From Paraspadella gotoi (Eukaryota; Chaetognatha), in contig CM119264.1 of NCBI GenBank assembly GCA_051294375.1, positions 619,173-683,172 of the forward strand: 64,000 nucleotides of DNA. The letters run 5' to 3'. Positions 23,350 to 35,929 of this stretch are shown one piece after another. The translations under genes and the position numbers were made by a program. Numbering within the stretch: the first letter of the stretch is position 1; each line of letters begins with the position of its first letter. The notes beneath the pieces are model-generated. The model had not been told where the DNA came from. It searched no databases and was given only the letters and a program-made list of their open reading frames with translations.

Positions 23350-23590
23350 GGCGGCGCGAGGCATGTTCTCTTAGATTTGAGGTTTTTTTTATGTTTACGT
23401 TAGTGGGAACCGACCGGACCGACCGAACAAGTGACTTATTAGAGTTGCTCTCTGCTTACATTTTTAGTTGCGCGCCCGAGTACTTTCAGTCGCACTTTAA
23501 GATTGCATATAATTCGGCCTATAGTTGAGTTGCTGGCTTTCTTTAAGACAGAAATAAAAACCTCAAATCTTAGTGCTGCTAGCGCCGGCG
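23350..23590. mobile_element. MITE-like element, duplicate of 16291-16517
   Basis: Both terminal inverted repeats are recognisable, with extra bases. Confidence 0.65.
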
Positions 23591-24059
23591 TCACAAAGTA
23601 AGCGGTAATTAATTAATTAAAAATAAAACCAAAAAATAAACAAACACTAAATAATTGAAATAATAATTTAGTGTAATTAAAATCTGAATGTTTGAATTAT
23701 GCTTGCAAGGTCCGCTATGTTTGTATCCTCATGACACAAAGTAGCATGGGACGATGATGGCCAAACCCACCAAATGCCGATAACTTCTGATATATGTTGT
23801 GATATAATTTAAAGATGTTGTTAATCAATTGTACTAAAAGTTGATATTATGATATTCATTATAATTTAATAGACCTAAGAATACTGATTGTTATTATTAA
23901 TTAATGAATAATTTATATAGAAGCGTTCGGATAAATACAATATTGAGGATCTGATTAAGGTTAGTACTTTGATAATTTTAAAGGATGAGTCTTAACAAGC
24001 TCATCAGAGTAACAAATATTTTTATATATTTCAAATTTCATAGAAGAAAAGAAGCATAA

Positions 24060-24400
24060 TCAATTTAGTGAAACAGGTTTTTTTATTTTTTAACCATTTT
24101 AAACTCATTTACCACGTAGACGATTCCTTGAAACTTGATTTAATCACAACACTTTTCTTACCCCACCACCACAAAATTAAATTCCAATCCATCCATCCTA
24201 AATGCAACGAGTAATTGAGTTTTTGCTCAGGTGGGACGGACAGAAGGACGGACGGACGGACATGCGTTTTTTTTTTGCATAATTGATCATAATTCGATGT
24301 TCTGACATGATGTAAGTGAATGCCCAACAAGATTGAAGGGGGTGAGACAAAGTGAATTACAGAGTCAGGATCTTGCTGAGTAAGCAGATGTAAGTAATTT
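24060..24400 (-). mobile_element. Family B element, reverse orientation
   Basis: The reverse complement carries gactctgtaattcacttt, catgtcagaacatcgaatta and the start of the body. Only a short CCGT run remains at 24236-24262. The 17.2-kb partner is truncated by a 10-N gap. Confidence 0.65.
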
Positions 24401-24555
24401 TCTATTAGGAATAAAAAGTCTCAAATGTTTTTTTTGTTTTTTTTTTTTTTTAGTTTTTTCCCCAAAAAAGTCGAATTAAAAAAAATTCCCTATCGATTTT
24501 TAAAATCTCAAAAAATTCTTTTCAGACCAAACTGACCCATTTATTTCCTTGATAA

Positions 24556-24586
<31 letters not shown>

Positions 24587-24668
24587 TCCTCTCTCTTCTC
24601 CTCTCTCTCACACTCTCTCTGTTTTACTAACAAATTATTTTCTNNNNNNNNNNNNNNNNNNNNNNNNN

Positions 24669-26895
24669 AAATCACTACATTGGCAATTTTGAGCTCTTTT
24701 CTTTACTTATTTTCCCTTACTCTATCTTATCCATCCTAACCACTTATTTTTCTATTTCATTTTTACTTACATCTTCATTATCTAACTTATTTACTTTATT
24801 ATTATTGATTCTTTAGTTAAAATTAAGTTGCTTAATTTAAATCTATCTTTGTTGTATATTGCTTAATATAATGATTTTTCCCTCTCACTTTCTCTCTATC
24901 TCTACTTCTTTACTAGTTTTCAAATTTATTCACTCTCTCTCCTTCCTATTCTCACCTCAACCTATCCTCATGTGTGACCACTATTCTTTTCTCAATTCTT
25001 TGTTGAGAGGGAATCTTTGTGAAACCGAAATCTGTTGAGTCAAACCGCTGAAGAAGACTCATAAAAGCGAGAGGTCAAACCTTCATTATTAATAAAATCG
25101 TTGTTAATGCTGAATAAAACTTGTTTTCTTTTATATCAACCTTTATAATAAGTGAACCACAAATAAATGCTCATTGTACATAATTTGCTTCATATGTTTC
25201 TATTGTACTTTGAATTCTTCATAAAATACGACATAAGACTAAACCTGCAGTTTTTTTTTCATTTACTCATAATTATACTTTTTTTAAATTAAGATTCAAT
25301 CAAACTAGGTACATACAGTTTTTTCCTCAATATTTTCCCTTTTTTTGTGTGTTGACTTAAGAAAGAAGGTTTTGATTGATTGTTCTGAACTAATCATTCA
25401 TTCTGTTTAAACTTAGCATAATAAACTTGAACTGTAGTTAATAAGTTTTATTAAAGTTTAACACTAGTTTAGACTTGCAATAAAAAAAAAATGACGCATC
25501 AGCTAGACCATGCAGCAAGCCTTTTACCATATCCTAATTTACTTTCTTACAAACAATACCCTCTCATCGGTCATCACTAATTCTTCACCAAAGAGTCAAA
25601 AATCTAACCAGAAGAAGAAAAGTTTGTTACCTAACTATTTCCAGGATAAATTTTTACATATACTTTTTTATTTATCTTGGCCATTGTAAATCTATACTAA
25701 TGCCATACTAATAAATATAATATTTTCCCTTAGGTTTATTATGTTGATACATATTCACAAAACATACTTGTCAATAATATATGCAATCTGAGCTATCTAA
25801 TAAAAGGCAAAAACCAAAGTAGATTCAAAATTTTACTTTATTTTTTATGAAATACTGTTTTAGATTTAAATCTGTTTAAAAACAATAAAAAGTTTAATAA
25901 TTATTGGAGAAAACAATTTACTCATAGCACAAAAGTAGTAATTGGCCGTTTTCAAACACTTTTTGATATTTACTAAAGCAAAGACTTAGCAGATTCTGAA
26001 AATATTGATAATTTGAATCTAAATTGACAGTCTCTGGTAATAAGGCGCAAATTTATGCCATAAAGAGCTCAAAAATTTAAAAAAGTTATGGAGAATATAA
26101 TTATAAATTAATCTTTTTTTTTAGTTTTTAAAGTTTAATATTGTGTATTTGATTTTATTTTTAGTAAGTACTGCTAAATATTATTTTTTTAATATTTTTC
26201 TTCACAAAATTTAGGAATAACTTTTAGTAAGATTTTATCAAAAACTAATGATCATCTTTATATTTTTATATTTATAATATTATATTATTAATAAAATTAT
26301 AAAAATAAAAGGTTTAATAAAAAATATAAGTTTACATCAAAAATATATTTCAAAATCAAATAAGTATTGATTTAATCATTATTTTATTAAAAAAATCCTT
26401 TAAATTAATTTCACATATAAGATTACGATCAAAGAAAAACCGCAAAGTACTCATATCACTTGAAACTTGGAGAGTTCCTTTCCGGTCAAGTTTTTTCAGG
26501 TTTATCAGTCCAATGTCTTCTACAGACAAAAAAGAACTAATAAAATGATCGTGACCCTTCATCTGTTTAATTAAAAATTGGGTAATCTACATAAGCATAA
26601 ATAAGCATTGTTATTAAGCAACAATCGACAGCATACCATCCTCGACGGACGCCACAGTAAAAAAAAAGAGTTGCGGAGATTAAAACAAACGAGGAATGAA
26701 GGCGACAAAGAGATTTAATGGGATTTCGAGAGAAAATATATGAAACTGCCGGCGACGGCGAGAGGCCGCTAGAGTTCAACCATATTCAAGTCAACTATTC
26801 GTCTTCTTTTTATAATTTTTAAACAAGAGTTTATTAATTATCGACCTTGACCGCGAAGCCGGTCAGGCTCTATAATGTTTTAGGGTTGCTTCTTT
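24669..26895. other. AT-rich unique DNA, no gene recognised
   Basis: About 2.2 kb with no credible ORF. A polyA-signal-like aataaaa and a retroelement hairpin motif occur at 25048-25100. The more GC-rich island at 26620-26790 contains no recognisable coding motif. Confidence 0.5.
25041..25082 (+). ncRNA. Retroelement hairpin / hammerhead-core-like motif
   Basis: CTGAAGA at 25048-25054 fits the hammerhead CUGANGA box. It is followed by an imperfect hairpin and then caAAACC in place of GAAA. Upstream gtcaaaccg and downstream ggtcaaacc repeat each other. Text of this kind is familiar from the ends of Penelope-like elements. No reverse transcriptase is visible nearby. Confidence 0.3.
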
Positions 26896-26900
26896 GTGAC

Positions 26901-26933
26901 GTAGTCGTCGTCGTCGTCGTCGTCGTCGTCCGT
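26901..26933. repeat. (GTC)n microsatellite
   Basis: About ten GTC triplets in an otherwise AT-rich context. Confidence 0.95.
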
Positions 26934-27539
26934 CACGCTGTTTTCATATATAAAAACTACTACGCTTTTATAGGTTGGCTGTGATTACGTTTTTTTTAAA
27001 TAAAAATTTTATGAATTATGATAAAGTTTTTACAAAAGTGTGGCGATCATAGTAAGTTAAAAATTTAGATATGGCTTTTCATCTTGAAATACTGTGATAT
27101 TTTTCATATTACATTTGGATTTAAGTATTTTTTGTTTGAATTCCACTTCATTATGATTTACTGCAATATCAAATGGGAGATTAAAGTACTCCTTATAATA
27201 TCCAAATTAGGTATATAGAAATGCTTTAATCTAATTTACATATTGCAGTATATAATATTGAAGATGAAATTCAAAAAATTTGTTTTAAATTTTTAATAAA
27301 ATGGGAAATCAAAGGATTTTTTTATGAGAAGCTATATCTTAATTTAATACAAATATAATTAAATCTTTTACAAGCTGCGATTGAAAAAATTGAAAAAATT
27401 TCTCAATTGTAAACCAATTGTAACATATTTTTGCCTTTCTTTTATTCTTTAAATTATATATAGATTTCTTCTATATTTGTCAGCTGCTGCTTTTTCTGAA
27501 CCTTAAAAAACGAGTCAGGTTCTGCAGTGACTGTTCAGC

Positions 27540-28233
27540 TGGCTTCCAGCTTTCTCTTTCTTTCTGTCTCTTTGTCTCTCTTTTTTCTCTTTCTGTCTCT
27601 CTTTCTTCTCTTTCTGTCTCTCTCACTCTGTACGATCGTTCGTTTTTTGAAAAATTCTGATTATTTGTTTCCTTCTCAAAAATTTATTATCGCCATTTAT
27701 TCCGCCTTTCTTTTTCAATACATAATCCAAATTTAATCTGAGATATAAATTGGAAAGAAATTCGGTTTTCTTTCTCTCTCTCTCTCTCTCTCTCTCTATT
27801 TATTTTTTTAAAAAATGAAGAATAACTTATATATATGCATTATTACATATAAATCAGCTAATGTGACCTATTATATATGCAGCACTTTCGCCGTATAATA
27901 TAATTGCATGCATCACATTATAAAAAAAAAAATTTTGTTTTTATTTATTATTGCACTTTGGACCGGTTGGCCCACTATGGCAAATTATATCTAAAAATAG
28001 GAGTTGATAAGAGAGATATAGTCAATTAAACATTACTTTTTTGTTATTCTGATAATTTGTACTATTATTAAATTTATAAATATTTTTAGTGTATATATTT
28101 AATCATTTTTAACTTTTTTTTAAATATAATTATTTGAGTTGTGATAACTATTTATAAATTAATTAAATATGCAAATATTAAATTGACTCGTCTGGTTTCT
28201 TCCTAAAAAAGAACAATCTTTTTCTCTCTATCT

Positions 28234-28271
<38 letters not shown>

Positions 28272-28630
28272 CTCTCTTCTCTCTTTCTCTCTCTTTTTTT
28301 TTCCTTCTAAAAACTTTATTATCGCCATTTATTCCGAGATTTTCGTGGATTTTTCCTTCTAAAAACTTTTATTATCGCCATTTATTATTTTATCTCATAC
28401 AAAATCCCAAAAACAATAACTTACTTAACCTAGATTTCGTGTCGTTGCGGAGCCAACAAGTAAACATGTCGGGAACATGACCTAATAACGCGTTACGTGT
28501 ATAAAAAAAAATCAACATAGACCCAATTTCACAACGCCGTTGCGAGGCAACGGATAACCGATATAAACGAGAGTGACCTAATAATGCGGCTCGTGTGGGA
28601 AAACTCTCTCTTCTCTCTCTTTCTCACTCT

Positions 28631-28692
<62 letters not shown>

Positions 28693-28860
28693 TTTTTTTC
28701 CTCCAAAAACTTTTATTATCGCCATTTCATTCCGCGCTTTTTTCTCAATACAAAATCACAATTTACATCCGAGATTTTCGTGGATTTTTTTCTAAAAATT
28801 TGATTATTCTTATATAAGCGAGAGACCTAATAATGCGTTTCGTTGCGGAAAACTGTCCAG

Positions 28861-28925
<65 letters not shown>
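27540..28925. repeat. Clustered (TC)n tracts with repeated adjacent segment
   Basis: TC runs at about 27772-27797, 28240-28300, 28635-28692 and 28859-28924 alternate with copies of a segment containing attatcgccatttattccg (near 27690, 28320, 28375 and 28720). A second shared segment, gacctaataa(t/c)gcg, occurs near 28478, 28577 and 28826. Confidence 0.8.
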
Positions 28926-28930
<5 letters not shown>

Positions 28931-29464
28931 TCTCTCTCTCTCTTTCAACTCATCACGCATTTGTTTGTTTTATTTACGATGATGATTCAGCGCGTCAATG
29001 AATCACTATATCGCATCAAATGAATGACTATCATCGTATCAATGAATGATTATCATCATATCAATGAATGACTATCATCGCATCAATCATTTGATTATCA
29101 TCACATCATCATTTTGTTATCATCGGCCTCATTATTGGTTATCATTCGCGTCAATATTTGGTACATCGCATCAATATTGGTTATCATCGCATCAATATTT
29201 GGTTACTATCGAAAGCGGCTCGATCTTTATGCTTTAAGATTTTTTTTTTAAATGAAACGTTTCGCGCGTCGTGGGCGGATGGAACCAAGATACGAGACGA
29301 AATTCAGCTCGAAAGAACATATTTCGCGACCCGTCGTAGACTATAGTTCGTAAGACAATGAGGTCTCATTTGGGGGGATTGATAAAAGGAGGTAGAGGCA
29401 GAGCTCGTCGTAAATGATGAGTTCCAAAAGCACGCTCTCTTGTTATAATGTCGTCTTTGCTGTG

Positions 29465-29640
29465 ACTTTTATTAAATCCACTTTGGTTTCATGTGGAAAT
29501 CCCTGTCTACTTACTTAAATGTGGGGGAAGCTGTGAATTCGAACCCACGCCTCCGAAGAGACTGATCATATGTAACTTGTTTATCCTTTAGAGAGTGAAC
29601 CAGTACAAAACTTTTCCAACAAATATTACCTCATATTGCG
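29465..29640 (-). pseudogene. tRNA-Leu-like relic or SINE head
   Basis: The minus strand contains ctcttcggaggcgtgggtt followed by cgaattcacagctt. This strongly resembles the variable arm, T arm and 3' end of a leucine tRNA, with box B ggttcgaattc. A weak D-arm-like tggttcactctctaaagg lies about 50 bases upstream. No 5' acceptor strand pairs with the 3' end, so it is not a functional tRNA gene. Confidence 0.45.
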
Positions 29641-29947
29641 ACAGTTTCCTGACCGAAACTAATTATATTTTGTTTCTGTTTCAGAATATAAGCAAACATG
29701 ACTTTATTAATTTTAACAAAAAAATGATTTCGAGATATTATTATTTGAAGCGCTGAGATTCAGGAAGCGGGAGCGAGTAACCAAAGCATCGGCCTTATCA
29801 TTAGTTTAATTGTCTGAAAGTACATCTAAACGTTTCCTTCGCGTTCGAGTTTGAAAGAATGAGCTGGTTACTCGATGCAAGAGAATAGTGCAACTGTTCA
29901 TGTACTCACCCCACTTTCTTCTCCTCTCTCTTCTCTCTCTGTCTCTC

Positions 29948-29986
<39 letters not shown>

Positions 29987-30112
29987 CTCTCTCTGTCTGT
30001 TCCTCTCCCCCACGCACATCATCTTCATCAATCATGAATTTAATTTCACCTTTTTTTTTTCCGAACTCAATGCTCATTTTTTATTTTTTATTTCTTCTTA
30101 TTACGTGAAAAG

Positions 30113-30211
30113 ATGGTAGCGCCATCATCTTCTCTTGTTCGAGGCTTAGAGTCGGATGTTCCTGTCACAGGTGTCATTCGGGAGGGGGCGAACAATTTTT
30201 TAGACGATCAG
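30113..30211 (+). CDS. Weak candidate first coding exon, unknown product
   Basis: The ATG is in a good context (aagATGG) and opens 33 codons ending at GATCAG|GTTTGT, a plausible phase-0 donor. The peptide (MVAPSSSLVRGLESDVPVTG then VIREGANNFLDDQ) is compositionally ordinary, unlike the repeat ORFs around it. I do not recognise a domain. Without the donor the frame would stop seven codons later. Chance is a real alternative. Confidence 0.25.
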
Positions 30212-30539
30212 GTTTGTTGTTTCTCAAATAATTAAGTTTTCGGGATAATCAAAAGTTTATTATAGAACATTTTCTCGAACGATTGTTCGAGAATGTACGC
30301 GAATATTTTGTCCTATTTGCAAACATACTATATTCTCCATATTTACGTAATTTTGTTTTATTCTTATCACTCTTCTCAAAAAAAATTTAAATCGGCCTCT
30401 TGTTTAATTTGTAAAAAAAAGCAAGTTTTATTGGGTTCGCTTTTTTAAAAATAGACTTTACAGATTCAGCTTAAAAAAATAAAAGAACAAATAATAGCAC
30501 GTTAAACAAAAAAATAGCATTTTCTCTCTCTCTTTCTTT

Positions 30540-30542
30540 CTT

Positions 30543-30592
<50 letters not shown>
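30540..30592. repeat. (TC)n microsatellite
   Basis: A TC run of about 50 bp, followed at 30880-31050 by TTTTC/TTTC repeats. Confidence 0.9.
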
Positions 30593-30593
<1 letters not shown>

Positions 30594-31589
30594 GCCACGC
30601 AACCTTCCTCATCTCGCTGGTGCGCTAGTATCGCTTTGGATCAAGGGCCGGAAAACTTTGTTTACTTTTTTGTTGGGTTGGAGAAAGCGAAAGAGAAACG
30701 AAGTTATAAAGAAGAAGAGACAAGTTTAGAGAAGAAAATAAGCGAAAGAAATAAAAAAAGAAAAAGAAAAAGGAAAGGAAACCTTCGCGATTTCTCGTTT
30801 TCGGACTTTTTTCTCCACCGATTACATCTTCTGCTCCTTTTCTTCGTCGCTTCACTTTTCATCCCTCAGCTCTTCTCTCTCTTTCTTATTCTTTTCTTTT
30901 CTTTCTTTTCTTTTCTTTCTTTCTTTCTTTCTTTTCTTTTCCTTTCTTATTTTCTTCTCTTTTCTTTTCTTTTCTTTCTTTCTTTTCTTTTTTTTTCTTT
31001 TCTTTTCTATATAATTCTTTTCTTTTCTTTTCTTTTTCTTTTTCTATTATTTATTTTTTTGTCCTAGTTTCCATGATCAAAACTGTCCCGGACTGTTTCG
31101 CTCTATCAATTTTAATTTGTCCGTGGAACGTTTTATTTCTAGTCATAAAAATTTCCATTTAGTCATAAAAATTAAATAAAAAAGAAAAAGTTTTTTTTTC
31201 TCGTTTCCATTTAGATTCGATTTCCATTCGCTTTGTTGTCTATTCTTCCATCTCGGTTTTTTCCTCCTCTTTTCATTTTTTTTCTTGATGACGTCGCTTT
31301 TTACTGTTTGTTTTTTAAATTCTATTTCGTCTTGGTAAACTTTCTATATTGATTTACATATGTTTTCAAATATAATTTTAAACGAAAAGCGCTTTCCGTT
31401 CACAATATTACGATTTTTAACGTCTTTTCATCGACCTACCCTCTGTTATTGCTTATCTGCTGCCAGAGTGGAATTGTGCACAATTAAGTACAACTCAGAA
31501 GCGCGGGAATTCTTCTTTGTTTTTCTCTTTTACCTTCACATTTTGGTCTTTTATTTCCCATTAAAAAAATTCATTTCCGGGGATTTCTC

Positions 31590-31591
31590 TC

Positions 31592-31651
<60 letters not shown>
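31590..31651. repeat. (TC)n microsatellite
   Basis: A pure TC run, followed 150 bp later by degenerate CGTC/GTCGTC text at 31805-31910. Confidence 0.93.
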
Positions 31652-31654
<3 letters not shown>

Positions 31655-31919
31655 TCTCTCTCCCTCCATTTTATCATTTTTTTCTCTCTTTCATAACGAG
31701 ATAGCTAAAGCAGAGTTAGATGGCATCTTGACGAGGAAGATGAAACGTTCTTCTTCCCGCCTCATTGAATAAACTTGTCGTCTCGAGTTTCGTCGATCAT
31801 CTTCCACCGTCGTCGTAAGCACCGTTGTCGTCGTCATCGTCGTCGTCTTATTTCCTTTTTCATCGTCGTCGTCTTCTTCGTCGTCTTCTCGTCGTACTTC
31901 GTCGTTGTTGGGCGAATAA

Positions 31920-32670
31920 AAAATAATTTAAAAAGCGGTATCCAGTGACAAGGTTAAAGGTTTTTTTAGGTGCGAACAAGTCTAATGCATGTAATAGTCT
32001 CCCCACTTGACTTACTAATGACAAGTCCAGATTCACTGAAGCTCACTGAAACGTAAACATATTGTGACTGAATGGTTAGTCTGCGTTTTAAAAGTTTATT
32101 TTTCTTTCTTGTTAAACCAACATGTTTATTGATTGTTCACTTTCATCGTGCGTTTTCTCCTGTAATTTTATTTAAAAAAATGTTCTTTTCTCAAGGCATG
32201 CTTAGTGACTGTTGCGCGGTTAATTCCGTTTTTTTTTCCTTTATCAATAATAACCTTATCATCAGATTCATCGACAATTCATCAAAATCTTATGATTCTC
32301 TATAACAAATGACTTCATGTGATCGTCACTTTCTTTAGATGGGCGGTATCACAATTTCAACATTATCCTTTATCGTCATTTGTCCTATCTCTATCCCTTT
32401 TATTCCATTCCCGTCAATTTAACATCTACTTTTCTCTCTTCCTTTTCATCAGATATCATCTTTTCTTCCGTTCTACTCTTTTCCGTCTTTTTTCTGCCCT
32501 ATTTCCTATTGACCCCTTTTCCGCATTCCTGTCACCCACGATCCCCATCGTCCTCTAAAAAACTGCCGCAATCTGGTTTCCATGGCAGCAAAAGTGACCT
32601 CAGGAGTGCTAGGGCACCAGCTTTTCTACCTCGGTTAAAGATAAAAGACTGAAGGAAAAACCACCGAGGG
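31920..32670. other. Mixed unique DNA, no gene recognised
   Basis: Short Ser/Phe-rich ORFs only. A less biased patch at 32560-32660 has no recognisable product. Confidence 0.45.
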
Positions 32671-33176
32671 AAAGAGAGAGAGAGAGAAGAGAGGAGAGAG
32701 AGAGAGAGAGAGGAAGAGAAGAGAGGAGAGAGAGAGCGTTCACCCCCTCTACGATCGCCCTCCGTTTCTCCCAAAAGTCATTTTTGTTTCCGTATTCTCT
32801 GGTCGGAAGAATTTTCGCCCTCAGCTACTAGTAATGACGGTTCTTGTTGATTGCGTCCACGCTAAGCCGGATTTACCGGCCTCCACGACTCTCTCTCGTC
32901 TGTTTCCTCTTCTCTCTCTAACTCTACTTAATCCTCAATATTTCCGAGTTACATGATTGTTTTTCCTGTCTAAAGCATCCCTCTGAATCTTGACGCACGT
33001 ACACTGGAGAACATCAACTCAGTCTAAGAGACACGAAAAAGAGGCGTCATTTTAATACTGTCGATTACTGCTTTCATTTTTGAGAGAGTTACAAAATTAT
33101 GCGATGTAATTTTTTTTCTTGAAAGTCGAAATCATTTCTTTGTTTTTACAAAGTTTTTTATGAATTTTTTTTTCAG

Positions 33177-33270
33177 GTGACGCTACGCGTTGTTACTCTC
33201 CGAAAATGTTCCGCGCTCGCAAGAAAGGAAAACACTGTACTCACGGAAGAACAAGCGCTGAACGCTACAG
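33177..33270 (+). CDS. Candidate internal exon, unknown product
   Basis: A strong acceptor (a T-rich tract ending tttttttttcag) precedes 94 bases that end in ctACAG|GTAACC, a good donor. Two frames are open. One is lysine/arginine-rich with cysteines (RCYSPKMFRARKKGKHC), and the other is VTLRVVTLRKCSALARKENT. The segment is more GC-rich than both flanks. No domain is recognised and no partner exon can be joined. Confidence 0.35.
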
Positions 33271-33550
33271 GTAACCCTGAATTCTTGAAATTTGAATAGA
33301 AGAAAAAGAAGAGAAACTGGAATAAGAAACTTCTAAACTTAAACCATTGTTTGTTTGAAAACTTAATTTGAATTTTAAATACACATTTTATTAAAGAAGA
33401 TATTTAACTTTGCTTCCTTAATGGCGAAAGAAAACTTTAAGAACATTTCTTTTAGTTTGTTTTTGAGTCTGTGACTATTACCTCTAACGATGTTATTGTT
33501 TTATCGACCGCAATTTTCATAATCTTTGAAGCTTTTAAGCTTAATTCGGA

Positions 33551-33586
<36 letters not shown>

Positions 33587-33714
33587 TTAATCATCGACAA
33601 TTTTATCATCGCTTTTCATATTTTATTCTTCGGCGCCAAATTCTTTTAGAAATCGTTGTTGTTGTTGTTGTTGTTATCATTGCTTCTTCTTCTCTTCTCT
33701 CGTTCTCATTTGCA

Positions 33715-33964
33715 TTTATGTCATCGTCATCTTTTCCGCCATCGTCATTGTCATCGTCAATGACATATCTATTTTCGTTGCCATTTTCATTTCTTTCATT
33801 GGTGTCATCGTCATTGCCATTTTGATCAATGGTGTCATAGTTATTGTTATTTCTATTATATGTGACATCTTCATTGTCATTTCTATCATTGGTCTCATCG
33901 TTATTGTTATTTCTATTGTATGTGACATCTTCATTGTCATTATTGTCACTGTCATTTCTATCAT
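33715..33964. repeat. Degenerate TCATTGTCATTTC minisatellite
   Basis: Repeated tcattgtcatttctatcat units. The Met/Thr-rich minus-strand ORF merely translates them. Confidence 0.8.
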
Positions 33965-33996
33965 NNNNNNNNNNNNNNNNNNNNNNNNNCGATGTT

Positions 33997-35030
33997 TAAA
34001 GGCCAGGGATCACTCAACCTAAAATTGTTAGAAATCTTAATTTACTGTATCTTAATTCATTTTCTCATATCTTGTAGGAGGTTTCTATTGAAAAAATAAT
34101 CGAAAACTTTTTAAAAATCACATAAATGTTTATAAAAATTAAACAAAAATTTTTTTCTTCGGTAAAAACTTAGAATTTTCAAGAGAAAATTTTTTTTATA
34201 TTGTAAGCTAAATTTCTTACCAACTAAATTTTTAATTTAAAACTCGATTCTTTACATAAGCTCAATTTCTACTTCTGTATATTTAATTCTTCTTATTGCT
34301 AACAAGTACATACTTGGGCAGTGTGTATCACTTATTAAGTTCTAAAATAACTTACTCTACAACCATTTTCCAGAAGCGGTTTTTTATGACTTTATGAGTT
34401 TTATGAAGTTAAAAAATTTATCGGAATTTATTTCAATTTGGACTTTATTACTTTATGTAAATGTTTAATGATCTGTTTAATGAGGCACAGAATTTTAACT
34501 TCTTGACGAAAGTGAAAGTTAAAAAAACGAAAGAGTTGCAGCTTTCAAAACCGTTGGAACTTTTCTTGAAGAAAAAAATATCTTGGGCAAGAAAAGGAAA
34601 AGGGTGGGAAGATTGCTTATGAGCGCGTTTTGAAAAAAAAATTGTTATTTTCGTTTCAAAAATAATTATCAAGGGAACTTAATTCCTAAAAATTGATTAA
34701 AATAATCCAAATTTTTCTATTGAAGGAAATCAAATTTTGAAAGTATCTTTTCATAAGAATTTAGAGGTTCGGTTGGACCTAAGGTAATTCCATGCCATAT
34801 TTCATGAGGAAAACCGCCTTACCGTTTTGGGCTTGCAAACTCTTCAAATTAGGTATTTCTTTTATTTATTATAGTACAAAAAAAATCGAAAAAACCATGA
34901 CTGCCTTTTGGAAAAAAAAGAGTAAAGTGAATACATATTTCAGGACTTCGTCTCAAGAGCTCTCCTTTTCGAAATCCGAGCTCAGTTTTAGCCTAATTAT
35001 AATTTGAAATTTGAGTGATCCCGGACCTTA
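33997..35030. mobile_element. About 1-kb segment bounded by inverted repeats
   Basis: The left end is ttaaaggccagggatcactc. The right end, reverse complemented, is cattaaggtccgggatcact. Both continue into A/T-rich text. The interior is AT-rich with no convincing ORF. The same segment lies in opposite orientation at about 38318-39327. It could be a non-autonomous DNA element or an invertible segment. Confidence 0.55.
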
Positions 35031-35177
35031 ATGAAACAACTGGACGATGCATTTGAAGATGATGCAATGATAGCTCATTTCTATCATTGGCATCATCTTC
35101 ATCATCGTCAGTGTCCATTAACTCGTTTCTTTAATCGAAAAAACTTATGAATACAATTTTCGTAAACTAAATTAAAT

Positions 35178-35685
35178 TGGGATTCCTCCCCAAAATATTC
35201 CTCCCACGCGGGATTCCTCCCACACGCGGATTTCCTCCCACGCGGGATTCCTTCCCACTACTGGGATTCCTCCCACGCCGCGGATTCTCTCCCACCACGG
35301 GCGATTCCTTCCCACGCGGATTCCTCCCACGCGGATTCCTCCACACGGGATTCCTCCCACGCGGCGATTCCTCCCACACGGCGGATTCCCTCCCACGCGG
35401 GATTCCTCCCCACGCCAGGATTCCTCCCACGCGGGATTTCCTCCCACACGGGATTCCTCCCACACGGGCATTCCTCCCACGCGCGGATTCCTCCCACACG
35501 CGGATTCCTCCACGCGGGCATTACTCCCACACGCGGATACTCCCACACGGCGATTCCTCCACACTGGATTCCTCCCCACGCGGATTCCTCCCACACGGGA
35601 TTCCTCCCACGCAGGATTCCTCCCATCACGCGGATTCCTCCACACGCGATTCCTCCAACACGGGATTCCTCCCCTTAAATTGTGT
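35178..35685. repeat. 16-17-bp GC-rich minisatellite (GGGATTCCTCCCACGCG)
   Basis: About thirty variable units, with frequent one-base length changes. ORFs over it (GIPPTR-, RVGG-type) come from the repeat. Confidence 0.93.
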
Positions 35686-35929
35686 ATTTAACTTTCTTGT
35701 TGGCATGTTCTTGTTTCAAGGCAAAAAAAATTGACTTTCATTAAAATAAAATCTTTCGTGTGTGGTAGAAAGTTATGTGATAACAGCTGCAATATAAATT
35801 TTTTGACTGTAATCGTAGTTGTGGAAAAGACTTCAAATTAGAAAACCAAAAGACACATGTTATTGAATTTTTAAAGTTTCTCTTCTCTCTTATTCTCTCT
35901 CTGCATTATTGATTGATGATTTGACCAAA

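Larger units (their letters stand above)
18730..24643. repeat. Segmental duplication, copy 2
   Basis: Collinear with 11966-17450 but carrying frequent extra or missing single bases, mostly in copy 2. Compare catgacatgatatgacgtga with its disturbed counterpart near 22.83 kb. It ends at the 25-N gap at 24644. Confidence 0.9.
33577..35175. repeat. Duplicated block, copy 1 (partner 37870-39395)
   Basis: The left part (33577-33965, with the TCATTGTCATTTC-type repeat) and the far right part (about 35125-35175) match 37870-38285 and 39330-39395 directly. The central kilobase matches in inverted orientation. A 25-N gap lies at 33965-33989. Confidence 0.85.
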
